From positions 28,676,225 to 28,740,224 of the forward strand of contig QVOM02000029.1 of NCBI GenBank assembly GCA_003586115.2: a DNA stretch of 64,000 bases. Reading direction: 5' to 3'. This DNA comes from Salvator merianae. Its lineage: Eukaryota > Chordata > Lepidosauria > Squamata > Teiidae. How positions within the stretch are numbered: the stretch's first letter is position 1; each line of letters opens with the position of its first letter. The position numbers were made by a program, and so were the translations under genes. Of the stretch, positions 24,755 through 36,349 are shown one piece after another. The notes under the pieces were generated by a model. The model searched no databases, was not told where the DNA came from, and worked only from the letters and a program-made list of their open reading frames with translations.

Positions 24755-25650
24755 TTGTGGTCAGAGGGGGATTTATAGCCATCTTTAGTGGGAATCAACT
24801 AAAGGTCAAAAACGTTTGGGAACAAGTGGAACATGAAACTAGTAATGTAACAGGCAGACATATGGATCAGATAAAAGAATCATGTATTACTCAAACACTG
24901 AAGAATGTACAAATAGAGGAAAAGGATCTATACAGCATAAAACAGGCAGTTAGAGCAGCGCAATTAGAAGAAGAAGAAGAAGAACTTGGTTTTTATAACC
25001 CGCTTTTCTCGGCCGAAGCTGACTCAAAGCGGCTTACAATGTTATTTTTCACCCAAAGGCTTACATCTGTCTATCTTCCGCATCACACAGTGTGATGCTC
25101 CCTATTTATCTACTTGCAATTACTTGCTTTCGAACAGCTAGGTTGGCTGGAGCTAGAGGCCAGTAGAGGGCGCTCATCCCCTCTACACGGCAGACAGGGG
25201 CCTTGAACTCCGATCCTCCTATTGAAAGATCAGTGCCTTAGCCTTCTGCGCCACCGTGCCTCCTTAATTAGTGATAGTGAAGGGTTGGAAAAACAACGTG
25301 TGGGCCATTGATAATTGGTATAAATATATGAAGGACTTTACATTATTTGATTTTTTATGAGAAAGGAGAATGATCTATGTGGGCATGAACCATTCTATAG
25401 CTGGCAACAGAAAGGGATAAAATGATATTGTACAGCCTGCGAGCAGGTCGGCGACAGGCTTTAAAAGAAACAATAAACCTGTGTAATAGTTCTTTCAATC
25501 CGTTCCAGGGGAGAGGGTGGGCAGGATGTCTTACTTTACCGTAATGTATTGAATATGATTTAGACTGGAATATGTTTGTATTTCTATATATGTGTGTGTG
25601 TGTTTCTTTCATTTTTGTTTAAAATAAAATAACAGTATTAAAAAAAAAAA
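24755..25650 (+). mobile_element. L1 LINE 3' end, interrupted by a SINE
   Basis: The left half translates to VKNVWEQVEHETSNV and LYSIKQAVRAAQL. After the inserted SINE the frame resumes as VIVKGWKNNVWAIDNW and KYMKDFTLFDFL with a stop. The GW(R/K)-x(7-8)-DNWY(R/K)Y block matches the L1 at 13690-13745. The 3' UTR has a (TG)n run at about 25590 and a poly(A) at about 25640-25650. ORF remnants only. Confidence 0.75.
24968..25265 (-). mobile_element. tRNA-derived SINE with L2-like tail and (CTT)n end
   Basis: On the minus strand the head GGAGGCACGGTGGCGCAGAA contains an A box (TGGCGCAGAAGG). The B box GAGTTCAAGGC follows about 35 bases later. The tail TTGTAAGCCGCTTTGAGTCA ends in CTT units. AATTAG is present on both sides (24962-24967 and 25266-25271), consistent with a target duplication. 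Confidence 0.82.
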
Positions 25651-25659
25651 TGCCAGGCC

Positions 25660-26000
25660 AGAATGGCTGAACAGGCCCTAGCTCCAACATAGTTGACCTT
25701 ATTCAGATCTTTCCTTCATCCTTGTACATGGGTGCATTTGTATCTTTCTTTTAGATTTATGTCATATGCCCAAGGCTGTCTGGTGAGAATCATAGCTAAA
25801 TAAAAGTTTGTAGCCTGGTTCCCTGAGTTCAAATCTGCCATTCCAACCTTTATATTACAGATGATTCTACACTCAAGACTCAGTCACATCACATGTAATA
25901 TCTTCTATTATGATGACGGTCTTTCAAAAGACAGCTTGTTTTGATTTATACACACTCGTACATCTCTTTGCCCTAAGCTTTGGCTGAAGGAACAGCATCC
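25660..26000. other. No recognised feature
   Basis: Unique-looking sequence. Confidence 0.45.
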
Positions 26001-26002
26001 CC

Positions 26003-26135
26003 CCCCCAATGCAGGCACTGTTATGGTTTTACCTCTTTTTTTTAATCTGTTTTATAGTGATTTTACTGTAATCTACCCTGAGATCTTCGGATATAGCACA
26101 GGATAGAAATATAAATAAATAAATTAAATAAACAG
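26003..26135 (+). mobile_element. L2-type 3' tail
   Basis: GGCACTGTTATGGTTTTACC through CTACCCTGAGATCTTCGGAT to GAAATATAAATAAATAAATT. Same tail as the L2 at 3555, with no coding part retained. Confidence 0.65.
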
Positions 26136-26139
26136 AAAA

Positions 26140-26580
26140 ATACCATCACACCCTCAAACGAAATGCATTCTCAAAAGCTGGAATTTTATTTCGACTCAAA
26201 AGCATGCAGTAATGCTTCAAAATATGTAGTAATACCTTGCTTTCAAATATATGAAATAAGTACTTGACCTTCTTCTGGGTAAGTACATTGGAATTACTCC
26301 AACATATTCAGCTTTTGTTGTTATCATTGTTTACACAGCAGCTGCAAGTGGGTCAGGACATTTTACAGTTCAGCACCTAGATATTTGTTGTACTCAAGCA
26401 TCTTGGTGATTATAAAACCTGAAATGCAGTGACGCCAGCACAGCCTGCAATTATGTCAAAGACATTTGAAATTTTCTCGCTCAACTGCTGAACATCTTAA
26501 CCTTTAACTAAAGACATAGATATCACCATGCCATTATACAAACGGACATTTAAGGGTGGAAAAATATACTTGGTCTGGAG
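26140..26580. other. No recognised feature
   Basis: Unique-looking, AT-rich sequence. Confidence 0.45.
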
Positions 26581-26584
26581 AGAG

Positions 26585-28075
26585 AATTGTGGCAGTTCAA
26601 CTGCAGGCATGCTTGAAGGAAGCAAATTATCTTGAGCCATTTCAAACTGGCTTCAAGGCCTGCATATGGCACTTATACTGCTTTGGTTGTCCTGGCTGAT
26701 GACGTCCCCTCAGACAGGGGGAAAGTCAGCATGCTAGTTCTCTTTGATTTCTCAGCAGTTTTTGTTACATTGACCATAGTATCCTTCTGAAAAGGCTACT
26801 GGGTTTGGGAATCAGAAGCTGTGCACTGTGATGATTCTGCTCCTAACCCAAGAACAATACCAAAGAGTAGTCATAGCAGGTTCTTGTTCAACACCCTGGG
26901 AACTAACCTTGGGGTTCCTCAGGGTCTGATCTTATCTCCCATTCTTTTTAACACCTATACAAAGCTTGGGAAAGTTGCCAGGAAATCTGGCATGAGATAT
27001 CATCAGTATGTTGCTGAGATCCAGCTCTATCACTCATCCAATTCAGGAAAGGCAGTTCAGGTGCCCAATTCCTGCCTGGAAGCAGTAATGGGCTGGATGT
27101 AGACCAGTATACTGAAGCTGAATCCAGACAGTACAGGCTCACAAATCCATGAAGTAGGGAGAGACCCTGTCCTTGATGGGGTTAAAGTCTCCCTGAAGCT
27201 GTGCAGTCTGGGCATACTTCAGAATGGCCAAGAATACCAATTTTCAGCTCTGATTGATTTGTGAGAAACAGTCCTTTTCAGACAGAGATAGTAACTTCCA
27301 GACTGGTCAATGATAATATGCTCTGTATGGGAAGACCCTTGAAGACTGTTTGTAAGCTGCAACTGATGCAGAATGCAGCACCAACTCTTCCATCAGACAC
27401 AGTTGACTTGACCCCATCACATCAGTCTTAAAGGAATGGCACTGGTTGTTCATTTTCTACCAAGTGTAATTCAGGGTTGTAAATGTGATTTATAAAGCCT
27501 TAAATGAGTTGGGCCCCAAATATCTAAAGGAGTGCCCCCTCTATACAGATCTGCCTATGCTCTGAAATCAGCTGAAGAAAGCACCTTTGTAGTCCAATTA
27601 TCCTCAGAAGTGGAGTTATGGACCCAGAAAGGGAGGCTTTTCTAGAATAGATCAGTGGCGGCCTGTAGCTTTAAGGGCGGGTGTTCATAACCCACAGAAA
27701 GTGGACAATCACTGTTTGCGGGGCCTCCAGGCCTCCGTACTGTCACAGCAGGTCAGAAGCCCGGAGCCCCCACGAACAGCGATCGCCTGCTTTCTGCGGG
27801 TTACAAACACCCGCCCTTAAAGCCATGGGCCACCCCTGCAATAGATGCCAGCCTGTGGTGGTCAATCGCCATTAAATGGTACATTCAGGTAGTTGCCGAA
27901 TACTTATCTTATGGTACATATGTTACCTTTCTCCACACTTAAGAGTCAGTTCTCCTTCACTTCCAGTACTGTTCAGTTTAAACTTGTTTTTAATTCTTGT
28001 TTTTATGGATTTTACTTTATGTAACCCAGCCTGAGGCATCAGGTTATAAGCCAGAACAGAAATGTAAATAAATGA
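26585..28075 (+). mobile_element. L2 LINE, reverse-transcriptase region to 3' tail
   Basis: Decayed but ordered RT motifs: LEPFQTGFKA, then VLFDFSAVF, LGVPQGLILSPILFNTYTKL, and a YVAE segment in place of the catalytic YADD box (both Asp residues altered). CLEAVMGWM, CRMQHQ-type text and the LNEL/GPKYLKE region follow, then the CCTGAGGCATCAGGTTATA tail. Multiple stops and frame shifts. A hAT-like MITE sits inside it at 27653-27838. Confidence 0.85.
27653..27838. mobile_element. hAT-like palindromic MITE, copy 1 (186 bp)
   Basis: Ends CAGTGGCGGCC and GGCCACCCCTG. The arms are inverted almost throughout: CTTTAAGGGCGGGTG / CACCCGCCCTTAAAG, then GTTTGCGGGGCCTCC and its partner. It is flanked by GAATAGAT (27645-27652) and CAATAGAT (27839-27846), 7 of 8 identical. 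The CAG termini and 8-bp duplication are hAT features. Confidence 0.82.
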
Positions 28076-28089
28076 TCATGAAGTGGGTA

Positions 28090-29135
28090 ACAAAGCAAAA
28101 GTGCATTGAAGTCGATTCTTCACAAGATCCACAAAATATTAAAAACTTATGTAAAACCAAGAAACAACATCATTTGAAAAGCCATAAAAATAAGCCTCTA
28201 GTACCATAAAGAAAGAATACAGTATCTCATTAACCCAAAACAAAGGCAGAAACAGTTAATCATAACTCTGAAAAGATTTCACCCTAAGGCCACACAAGTT
28301 TATCTGCTGTTTTAGGATGGATAAAGGAGCACAGCAACATATTTAACACCAGATGGCAGCAACATACTAAATATCATTATCTACAATGGACAAGAGAAGT
28401 TTCAGAGGTGGCTGTCTGTTTGCAGTTTATATATTCTGGTCTTACCTTTTGTCAGGATCCCAACAGGAGTTGGAGCAGCATCAGGAAAAGGAGCATGAAA
28501 GAAGGGCTGCAGTTTTAAAAGTGTTTGCTCCTGGAATAAACTCTGGCCTGCAGGTGATGTGGATATTTGAAATGTAATGAATGTCTTCATCTTCCCCTTT
28601 ACAGGGAGTTTTTGATTATTGGGTGGCCTTACAAACTCAGTAGGGAAGAACCTGACAGTACAGCATATGGAATGTTGTGATTGAGGCCATGTCTTCAAGC
28701 TCATCAGCAGAAATGCCTGGTGGTGAGCACCTCCGTAGTAGCACCTTGTTCAGCATGTCAAAAGATGCTTCTGCTTCTTCATTTTAGCATGGGAATGCAC
28801 CCTCGATATGGCAAACACAGTAGCTTCCCCAAGAGCACTGTCTTGTGCCCTTGTCCCAGATGCCACACATAGGCATTGTACACCTTGGTGGGCACCTTAC
28901 GCTGCCAAAGTGGAGACACAACATCCGAAGCCGCACCTGCAGGTGACTTAAATGGTAAGTGGAGACATGACTTAAGTCCCAGTATATGAGCCTTTGAGGT
29001 TGGGAACCCTACACACATTTACCCAGGTGCAAGGCCCAGAGAACTTAAGGACAATTTTTGGACAAACCAATACAGAACTGAATTTTGCAAAGCAGGAAAC
29101 AATCCCCACGGATTGCCACAATTTCTACATTAGGG
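28090..29135. other. No recognised feature
   Basis: Unique-looking intronic sequence. Confidence 0.5.
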
Positions 29136-29139
29136 TAGT

Positions 29140-29455
29140 TCCAGACATGGGTTCAGACCCGTGATCCTCCCAGGACTAAATTGGGAATGCCAGACTGGGT
29201 TTCCATAATACCAGTTGCTTATCTCCACCACCCAGCTCCTTGTTCCTGTTCCAAATATCTGGATGGTAGCACAACATAGGAAGAAAACGAAGGGAAATCG
29301 GTGGGTGCTTTGCTAGCATCCAGGGATTTGGAACAGAAACTGTAATAAAAGGAGCTGGAGAGGTTAAGACTCTGGGATTGCCTCCTGTGGCAAGAACCAA
29401 TTCCAGGACCTAAAGAAGATCCCACAATTGTCTCCTGCCATCTGGAGTCAGTCTT
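29140..29455 (+). mobile_element. Palindromic MITE-like repeat, copy 2
   Basis: Second copy of the element at 10762: TTGGGAATGCCAGAC, CTCCACCACCCAGCTCCTT, an inverted central part (CCAAATATCTGGATG / CATCCAGGGATTTGG), GGAGCTGGAGAGG, then CCCACAATTGTCTCCTGCCA. Boundaries approximate. Confidence 0.5.
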
Positions 29456-29459
29456 AACT

Positions 29460-30530
29460 GAGTAAACTGAGTAAACAAAGCCAGCGCAAAAAGCCTTCAA
29501 TTTAATATTAAGTTAACAACAGAGCACTTCATTAAAAATAATAAGGGCAAATTCTCTGACACCTGAATTGAAGGGAGCAGGAAGGGGGCAAATCGATATT
29601 TCCCTTGAAGTCAGCAAACCTCCTGTAATTAGACTGCTGGACTGTCTGGATATCAGTCTCTTTAATGATGATAACGATGGACTTTTCTGTTCAACACACC
29701 TTGGACTTCTCTGCTAATAACTGATTGAGACAGCAAAGACTGGAATTTAGTTATACGGTTGATTTTGAACAACAGTTTCTACCACTCCCAACCATGTTGG
29801 GGTATTTCTATGGCCTTGGAAACATTTATTATAAATAATTTGCACACTGATCACGAACCATTTGAGTGGGGATAATTGTGCAATGTTTAAAAACAAAACA
29901 GTGGATAATGATGATACTGAAACGGACTCATCTTCTAACTTAGACAGAAGTTCCTTTGTGTTTTAACTGGTTCAAATATAAACTTGCTATATCTGTTCCT
30001 GTCCTTTCTCGTCTCCAAAAGATGCTTTCCAGGAATAGCAGCTTGGGGGAGCAGTAAAGGGAGACTATTCCCTGGGGGTTTATTAGACTGTGAATCACTT
30101 CCAAATTGGAGCTTTTCAACATAAATATCATAAGTGTTCACTGGAGTTCCAAGTAAAGCCTCAGGAATTCTTTTCTGGTACTATGTCTATGAATACTGGT
30201 GCCTGGAAATTATTGCCTTGGACCTTAAACTGGGGATGGCTAATCTGTTGCTCTCTGTTATGCTACCATTTCTATCTACCAAGATGTAGACACAATCAGA
30301 AAAAGGAATCAGTGGATGGAAGAGATAAGTGGCCCATCTTCTTTTATTATGCCAAATCATTTTTTTGATCTGCTGATTGCCACTCCCACTCTCCTCCATC
30401 TCTCTGCCAGTTCTATTTCGATAGTCATCATTATCTGGATGTTTGCTTTGCTGGGTGTGGCTGCTGTCTGTTGGAATGCAACATGCTCTGGAAACTACTT
30501 TTGCTTTAGGCTTTAATAAAAGGTTAAAAA
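29460..30530. other. No recognised feature
   Basis: Unique-looking intronic sequence. Confidence 0.5.
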
Positions 30531-30534
30531 TAAG

Positions 30535-30900
30535 GGCCAATTAGCACTTTTCACTAGTGAGAATCTGCACACTTACTAGTGAGGTGCATCTGCACTATGC
30601 AGAGGCCCTTGTGTTTGGGAGGAGGCTACGGCCCCTCCCGATCACTTATAGCTGTGGAGTATGAATTTGTCCTCTACAGCTGTACCAGGAGCAGCTGGAC
30701 TGTTCCTGATACAATGTTCGCACCTACTTCTGAGTGTGAACGCTATGCTGTGCTGCACAGCTACCTAGCTGCAACTGTGCTCGTGCTGCATCCCTGGTCA
30801 CCATGGCAGTGGCCAGACAAATGGCTGCCACACTGCGAGGTCTGTTCCATCTTGGAATGTTCAATTCTGAACATTCCAAGACGGTAAGTGTGGAAAGGCC
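30535..30900 (+). mobile_element. Family B transposon, copy B2
   Basis: Starts GGCCAATTAGCACTTTTCAC, then ACTAGTGAGGTGCATCTGCA, GGAGCAGCTGGACTGTTCC, TGCTGTGCTGCACAGC and GCGAGGTCTGTTCC. Next comes a perfect 13-bp-arm hairpin (30851-30880), then GTAAGTGTGGAAAGGCC. This copy keeps both termini. Confidence 0.78.
30851..30880. repeat. Hairpin of B2
   Basis: CTTGGAATGTTCA, loop ATTC, then TGAACATTCCAAG: perfect 13-bp arms. The sequence is unrelated to the hairpins of B3 and B5 at the same position. Confidence 0.93.
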
Positions 30901-30909
30901 TTGGGTTCT

Positions 30910-33900
30910 CCTTTGTGTACCAATGCAGTAATCACTGGTACAGGAGATGGAAATCATTAGGAATTACAAGGGATTCTAGGACGCCTACAGAAGCTGATGA
31001 TGAAAAAGAGGAGTGGAGGCAGAACAAGCTGTATATCATGGCAACTAAACATCACTGTTTTAGAGATCACCAACATGGCATCCATTGGCAGACTTACATA
31101 TGCCAAGTCCTTCTCTGATACTTGTGGGAAGATCTGAACCCATGGAAATAAAATGGCTGCCTTGAAGATTTATGCTGCTGCCTGTGCTTCAAACATTCCT
31201 CCTCCCTCCATGACCACCACACACATTTCAAACAACTCCTCCCATCCATCTGACAGGATGCCTCCATTTTAGATCTAATGTCTATATTCTTTTCGCTCTG
31301 TGGCAGCCATTTTGTGACACGCTCACAAAACACTTCCTCAGAATTTTGCATTTACTGAGCATTACGAATCTGTTGTGCTGAGAGTTGGACAGGCTGATTA
31401 TCCCTGTCATACAAAAGGAACACAGTTTTGTTGAACAGAATTGAGGGCTGGACTGCTGCCTTGTCTCTGCGAAGCTTGAAAAAATCTCTACCATTATAAT
31501 TCCCGCAGCCAATGACTCTTTTGATTAAGGATCATGGGAGCTGTAGTCCAAAAAATGACACACATGCACACCCAACCTTGGTCTGCTCTGCCACTCATTC
31601 CAACTCTATGAATCACTACTGAGCTAAACTCACCTGAATACTGTGGCTTGTATCCAGACCTCATCAAACCTAAAACTTAATGCAGATACACCCAAATCAC
31701 TGAGACTTAACTAGACACAGGCAGCTTCATCCGAATGCCAGAAGCAAAGACTGCTCCTTGAGCAATCCTCTCAACACATTGTCAAGTGCTTCAGCAGTGG
31801 CATGTTGTTTATATGCATGCTGCTGCTCCCAGCAGCGAGAACACTGAATCTGGGGAACTTTTGTTCCCCGGTTCAATGTTTCTACCCACAGTTTTTAGCA
31901 GAGCACAAGTAATGACTGTGGAAGTCAGGAAATGGTTGTGTAATGCTTGAAGTGGTAAGTCTGAACAGTGCTGGGGGAAGAGAGTTTATGATAAGTGCTG
32001 TCAAAGCTGTTCTCATTGCTCTGTATTTATAGTGCTCTAAGAAGTGCTTATAGCGCAATGAGTGCTTCTAGGGTGTAGGATCATGCATATTGTGTCCTAG
32101 GAGCACTCTTGTGGAGCAAAGGGGATGCACAGATGTATTGTCCCTGGACCATAAGATTGATTCCACAGTGCCATAAAGGCCCCATGTGGATCTTGCCAAG
32201 ATTAACTTGTCACATTCTTTTCAGTAGGTAAGTCACATACCCATGACTAAGGCATACATCCTAAGCTGAAAGTGACTGATCTATCTTTGGTTCTGTGCAT
32301 AAAATACTAAGAAAATAAGCTTACCTTAAAATAATACTTGAGTACATTCAATACATTTTATTCTAGGTTTTAAGATAACAATGTAATGACTTTATTCTGT
32401 TATACAGAAAAGAAACTGTATGGAGATTATAATATATGCCTCTTTCCTAAGCAAAGGCATAATTTAATTCCTATTTCAATGGGACACCACCAAAATTCCA
32501 GTGCTCTCAGTGTCTATCCAAAAAGTAGCTTTATTTCTTAAAGAAAATGATGAATGTGATGGGAGATTCTTCATTTTTTCCAGGAAAGGCAAAAGGCAAT
32601 CCAAAGAAAAGCCATGCAAATAATGGATTCCGTGTCAAATAAATGTATATGTCAGAGGGAGAAAAAAGAGTCAGAGGGATTAAAGAATTGCCTGCGCTTA
32701 GCTGGATATAAAATGGAATCCATATAGTTGTGCAGTTCAGAAACCATGTTGCCCCAATTTCTCTAGAGCAGAATTTGCACAAATGAGCTTAATATTCTAT
32801 TCACATCTATTCCCCACTGCCTTATATGGAAGATTCGGGATTAACAGATTTGCTGTCATTTTTTTTTTCCAGCCAAGTCCACTGAAAGGAATGTATGAGC
32901 ACAGTGAGGTGTCCTTTAGTCAGAAGTACTATTGGTGAAGCTGGAGACACTCTGTAGAGGCTGCCAGCTCCATCATTCCAATTTGCATCGTCAGAAAAAG
33001 TATTATTGTAATTAGAACAGACACAAGCTGCAGGTGAGCAAAGCAACTGCCTCGGGAGCATCTCTCACATGATCAATAAGTTTAAATAAAACACTGTACT
33101 ATTTTGAGCAACAAAATGTATCCTTTCTGGCAGTCCTGCAACTGGCAGACTTTTGCCTAAGATTCTGGGCACAATTATGCAAACCTGCCAGCTGCCGGCT
33201 GGTATTGGAGCTGTTGGGTGAGAACAAACATACGGCCTGTTTGAATGTTATATTAATACCATTCTAGGCTGTATAAGACCCTGAGGCGGCCATCTGCATT
33301 GCAATGGCTGGAACAACCCTGTACTGGGGCTCCAGCACTCAGTAGCCTGGCTCACAGTGGGCTTGGCAACTAGTAGCTATCCCACCTTTGAAGTTGTTGG
33401 TTGGGCTTTTTCAGCCAGGCACCAATTTCAGGTACCTGGCCAAAACAGGACTAGGTTTGGTATACCAGCCCATGGCAGCATGTGATCAACATACTGTCTG
33501 TGGACTAGGAATTCAACCACAACATAGGAGAAAGACAGACTCTGTAATGAAAGCTAGCAGGGAAGGCTGAGTATGGGAAAGTGACGAAGATGGAAGCACA
33601 GAGGACAAGCTGACATACTTATTCCAAGCCTTTGTCCCTTCCTGCATTAACAGATCCTGTTAAAAGCACCTTGTAAAGAAAGAAACTCTTCCTTCAGTGA
33701 AAAAGGGAGATTGTTGCTTGGCATGATGGCCCCAATTCATTTTGGGGGTACAACTGATAGAATGTGAGGGAAGAGCAGTTGGAGGGCCACCTCTCCTCAG
33801 ATACAAAAGTGCTTGGAACACACAGCCTTACCTTCCCACAGAATTGTTCCTGCCTGTGCCTAGCAACCAAATTCTGATTGGCTAGAAAATTCCCCACACA

Positions 33901-35950
33901 GTGTGCCTTGCTGAGTCTTTATTTTCCACTTCCCTGATCCTCCATTGAGCCCTCTGCCATTTGGTGTTAAGCTTGAGAGGCACTGTAAACTTTTGCTTTA
34001 TTTTTTGCTGGAGGTAGAGATAACTCCTGGTTCCTGGCTGACAAGAAACCTTGTGCCCTTGCCGTTATCACAGTTATTCTTTACCCTCAATACATGTTAA
34101 ATCTTTGCTTATTACCAAGTGTCTCTTTGCCAGCAGTTACAAGTTGAGCTGCTGCCTGCCACTTTGACTAATCCACCCCAAAGTGAAAGCGTTCCATTGT
34201 TGCTACTTGCTCATTTTTGTCTTTCCCACTTACATTGTAATAAATTTCCTGTGTATGTACCTTTTACATTTCAATAAAGAGACTTTGCATTATGATCACC
34301 AAGTGTTAACCCTCTCATGGGATCGGCTTCAATCCATTATCCGTCCAGTACCAGACACATGTATAAGGGCAGTTCTTGTAACAGATCCCACAAAAAGAGA
34401 AAAAAAGGGAGGGAGAGAAACTTATCTGAGCACCACCTTAAAAGCATCAGATACTCAGCCATTCTTCTTCAGGGATAAAGGACAATGGGTTCAACATTGC
34501 CATCAGACCAAGTGAGCACATACAAATATGCAGTCAGAACCATCTGGTGCAGAACAAGTTAGAATAATATTTTCTACCAGTGTGGCTAAAGCCTAGCAGT
34601 GCAACCTCTGAAATTCACAGTGCACAGTGTGGCTCCTTCTAAGCTTAGTGTACAAGCAAAAAAAAAGTAGGCTTAGAGATGGTTCACAGGTGAGACCATC
34701 CACATGCCAGTCTGCCCCTCCCTCCTCTCACGAACATTCTAGGCTAGAGGTGGATCAGAGATGAGATAACAACATGAGTGCCACATGCTACCATCCCTAA
34801 GGCTCTTTTGAGCTGGATTTTTTTTGTTTTTTGTTTTGCTGCAAATGAATGCAGTCTTACACTGTCCTAAAAGTAAACAACCAACCTCTTTCTCCATTTA
34901 GGGGGCAGCCAAGAATGCTAGAAAGACCCAGTATCAGAAATTTTGCATTTAAGCCTTTCTCCTTGGGCTAAAACAAGCCCATTAAATGGGACAGTTTGCT
35001 AGTTTTTGTTTTGTTTGGATTATTCATCCAGTTCTGACTAATTGGACAAGGGGATCCTAGAACAATAATTTACTGAATTTATCATGGAATAGAGTTCCAA
35101 GAAGAACAGCACTGTAAGTAATTTTTTTGAAGTAATCCTTTTACAATAAGCTTGGCATATGAAAGAGGTAAAATTCCTTGGGTACTTGGGTCATAACTTG
35201 CCCTCCCAATCCATTTAATGGAAAAAATAGAACCAGAATAGCGATCGCAGAGATACATCTAAAGATGTAACAATCAACTAGATGCTCCACTGTAACAACA
35301 AGTCTTATTAAATCATACTGTATGCCCATTCCTTTTTGCACATATGCCCCTGGTGTCAATAAAGACAAACATAAAGACACCTTATAGAAACTGGAGAACT
35401 ATTTGATGAATTGAGAATTGCAGTATGCGACCACGGTAATTTAAATGCCCCTATCAGCCAAAATGATAAAGCTTTATTTGTATCATCCATCTGGCTATTA
35501 AATGAAGAGGTTGATGATGATAGTCAAGCCACCTAAGTTCTAAAGGAAAACTGTGCAGGAGTTTGCCTAACCCAGGTAGCAGGCAACCTAGTACTATGAA
35601 TCTTAAATAGCAATGTGCATGGAAGTTTGTGCAGAATATTTGTGCAGAATACTTGTACACAATTACCAGAGGTCACAGATAACATTATCAAACTTGTATA
35701 ATTGACAGAAAAGTGATCATGTCCCCCTCCAAATGCCTCCATACTCCAAATCCCTAATACATTTCTTCTCAAGAATAGCCAATATGACAAAGTAGTAGTA
35801 TAGTGAAAGGTAAAGAGGTAATGTGACTCTTGAGTTGAGTATGATTCTTGGTGAAAATGTGGGCTTTCCATGCACTTTTCTTGGCAAGATACAGAAGTGG
35901 TTTGCCATTATGTTCTTTTAGAAGATGCAGAGGACTGAACCTGAGGCCTT
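30910..35950. other. No gene recognised
   Basis: Five kilobases of mostly unique-looking intronic sequence. GGGAGCTGTAGTCCAAAAAA at about 31528 resembles the common sauropsid 'ggagttgtagtcc' repeat. No ORF with family resemblance, and no exon with plausible flanking splice sites was recognised. Confidence 0.45.
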
Positions 35951-35953
35951 CTG

Positions 35954-36287
35954 GGCCCTTTTTGCACTTTACACTAGTGAGCCTTGGGAACACTCACTAG
36001 TGAAGTGCTTCTGCATTTCATGGAGACCCTGGCAATGGGGACCACAAAATCATGCTCCACAGTTGTACAGGGAGCAGCTGGACTGCTCCCAGTACACTGC
36101 GTTCACATCCTCTTCTGGGTGCAAATGCAGAGCTGCGTACCTGCACCTGTACCATCACATGGCATTACCAGTTGCCATGTGAATGCTGGCATCCTGCTCT
36201 GTGCAGGTGGTCATCGCGCTGCAAGGTCTGTCCCACCACAGAACAAGATAATTATCCTGTTCTATGGTGGAAAGTGCGAAAAGGTCC
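35954..36287 (+). mobile_element. Family B transposon, copy B3
   Basis: GGCCCTTTTTGCACTTTACA, ACTAGTGAGC, ACTCACTAGTGAAGTGCTTC, GGAGCAGCTGGACTGCTCCC and CTCTTCTGGGTGC, then a hairpin at 36233-36270 and the terminus AAAGTGCGAAAAGGTCC. CTG directly abuts both ends (35951-35953 and 36288-36290), a 3-bp duplication. Confidence 0.82.
36233..36270. repeat. Hairpin of B3
   Basis: CCACCACAGAACAAGATAA faces TTATCCTGTTCTATGGTGG: 19-base arms, 17 pairs, no loop. Confidence 0.93.
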
Positions 36288-36345
36288 CTGCTTTCCAGGC
36301 TATTGCTCTACCACTGAGCTAAAGCCACTCCCAGTAGTACAGAGA
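36288..36345 (-). mobile_element. tRNA-derived SINE head fragment
   Basis: Minus strand reads GGGAGTGGCTTTAGCTCAGT, GGTAGAGCAATAGCCTGGAA and AGCAGGG: the tRNA-like head with A box, of the same family as 53311 and 59301. Cut at the B3 boundary. Confidence 0.6.
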
Positions 36346-36349
36346 TAAA

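Noticed and set aside
24968..25095. Acidic Glu-rich tail in the 24751-25095 frame
   Set aside because: The Glu run is the (CTT)n end of the reverse-oriented SINE.
33900..34180. Second solo LTR
   Set aside because: T-rich text and an AATAAAGAG-like motif nearby, but no defined TG...CA borders or partner copy.
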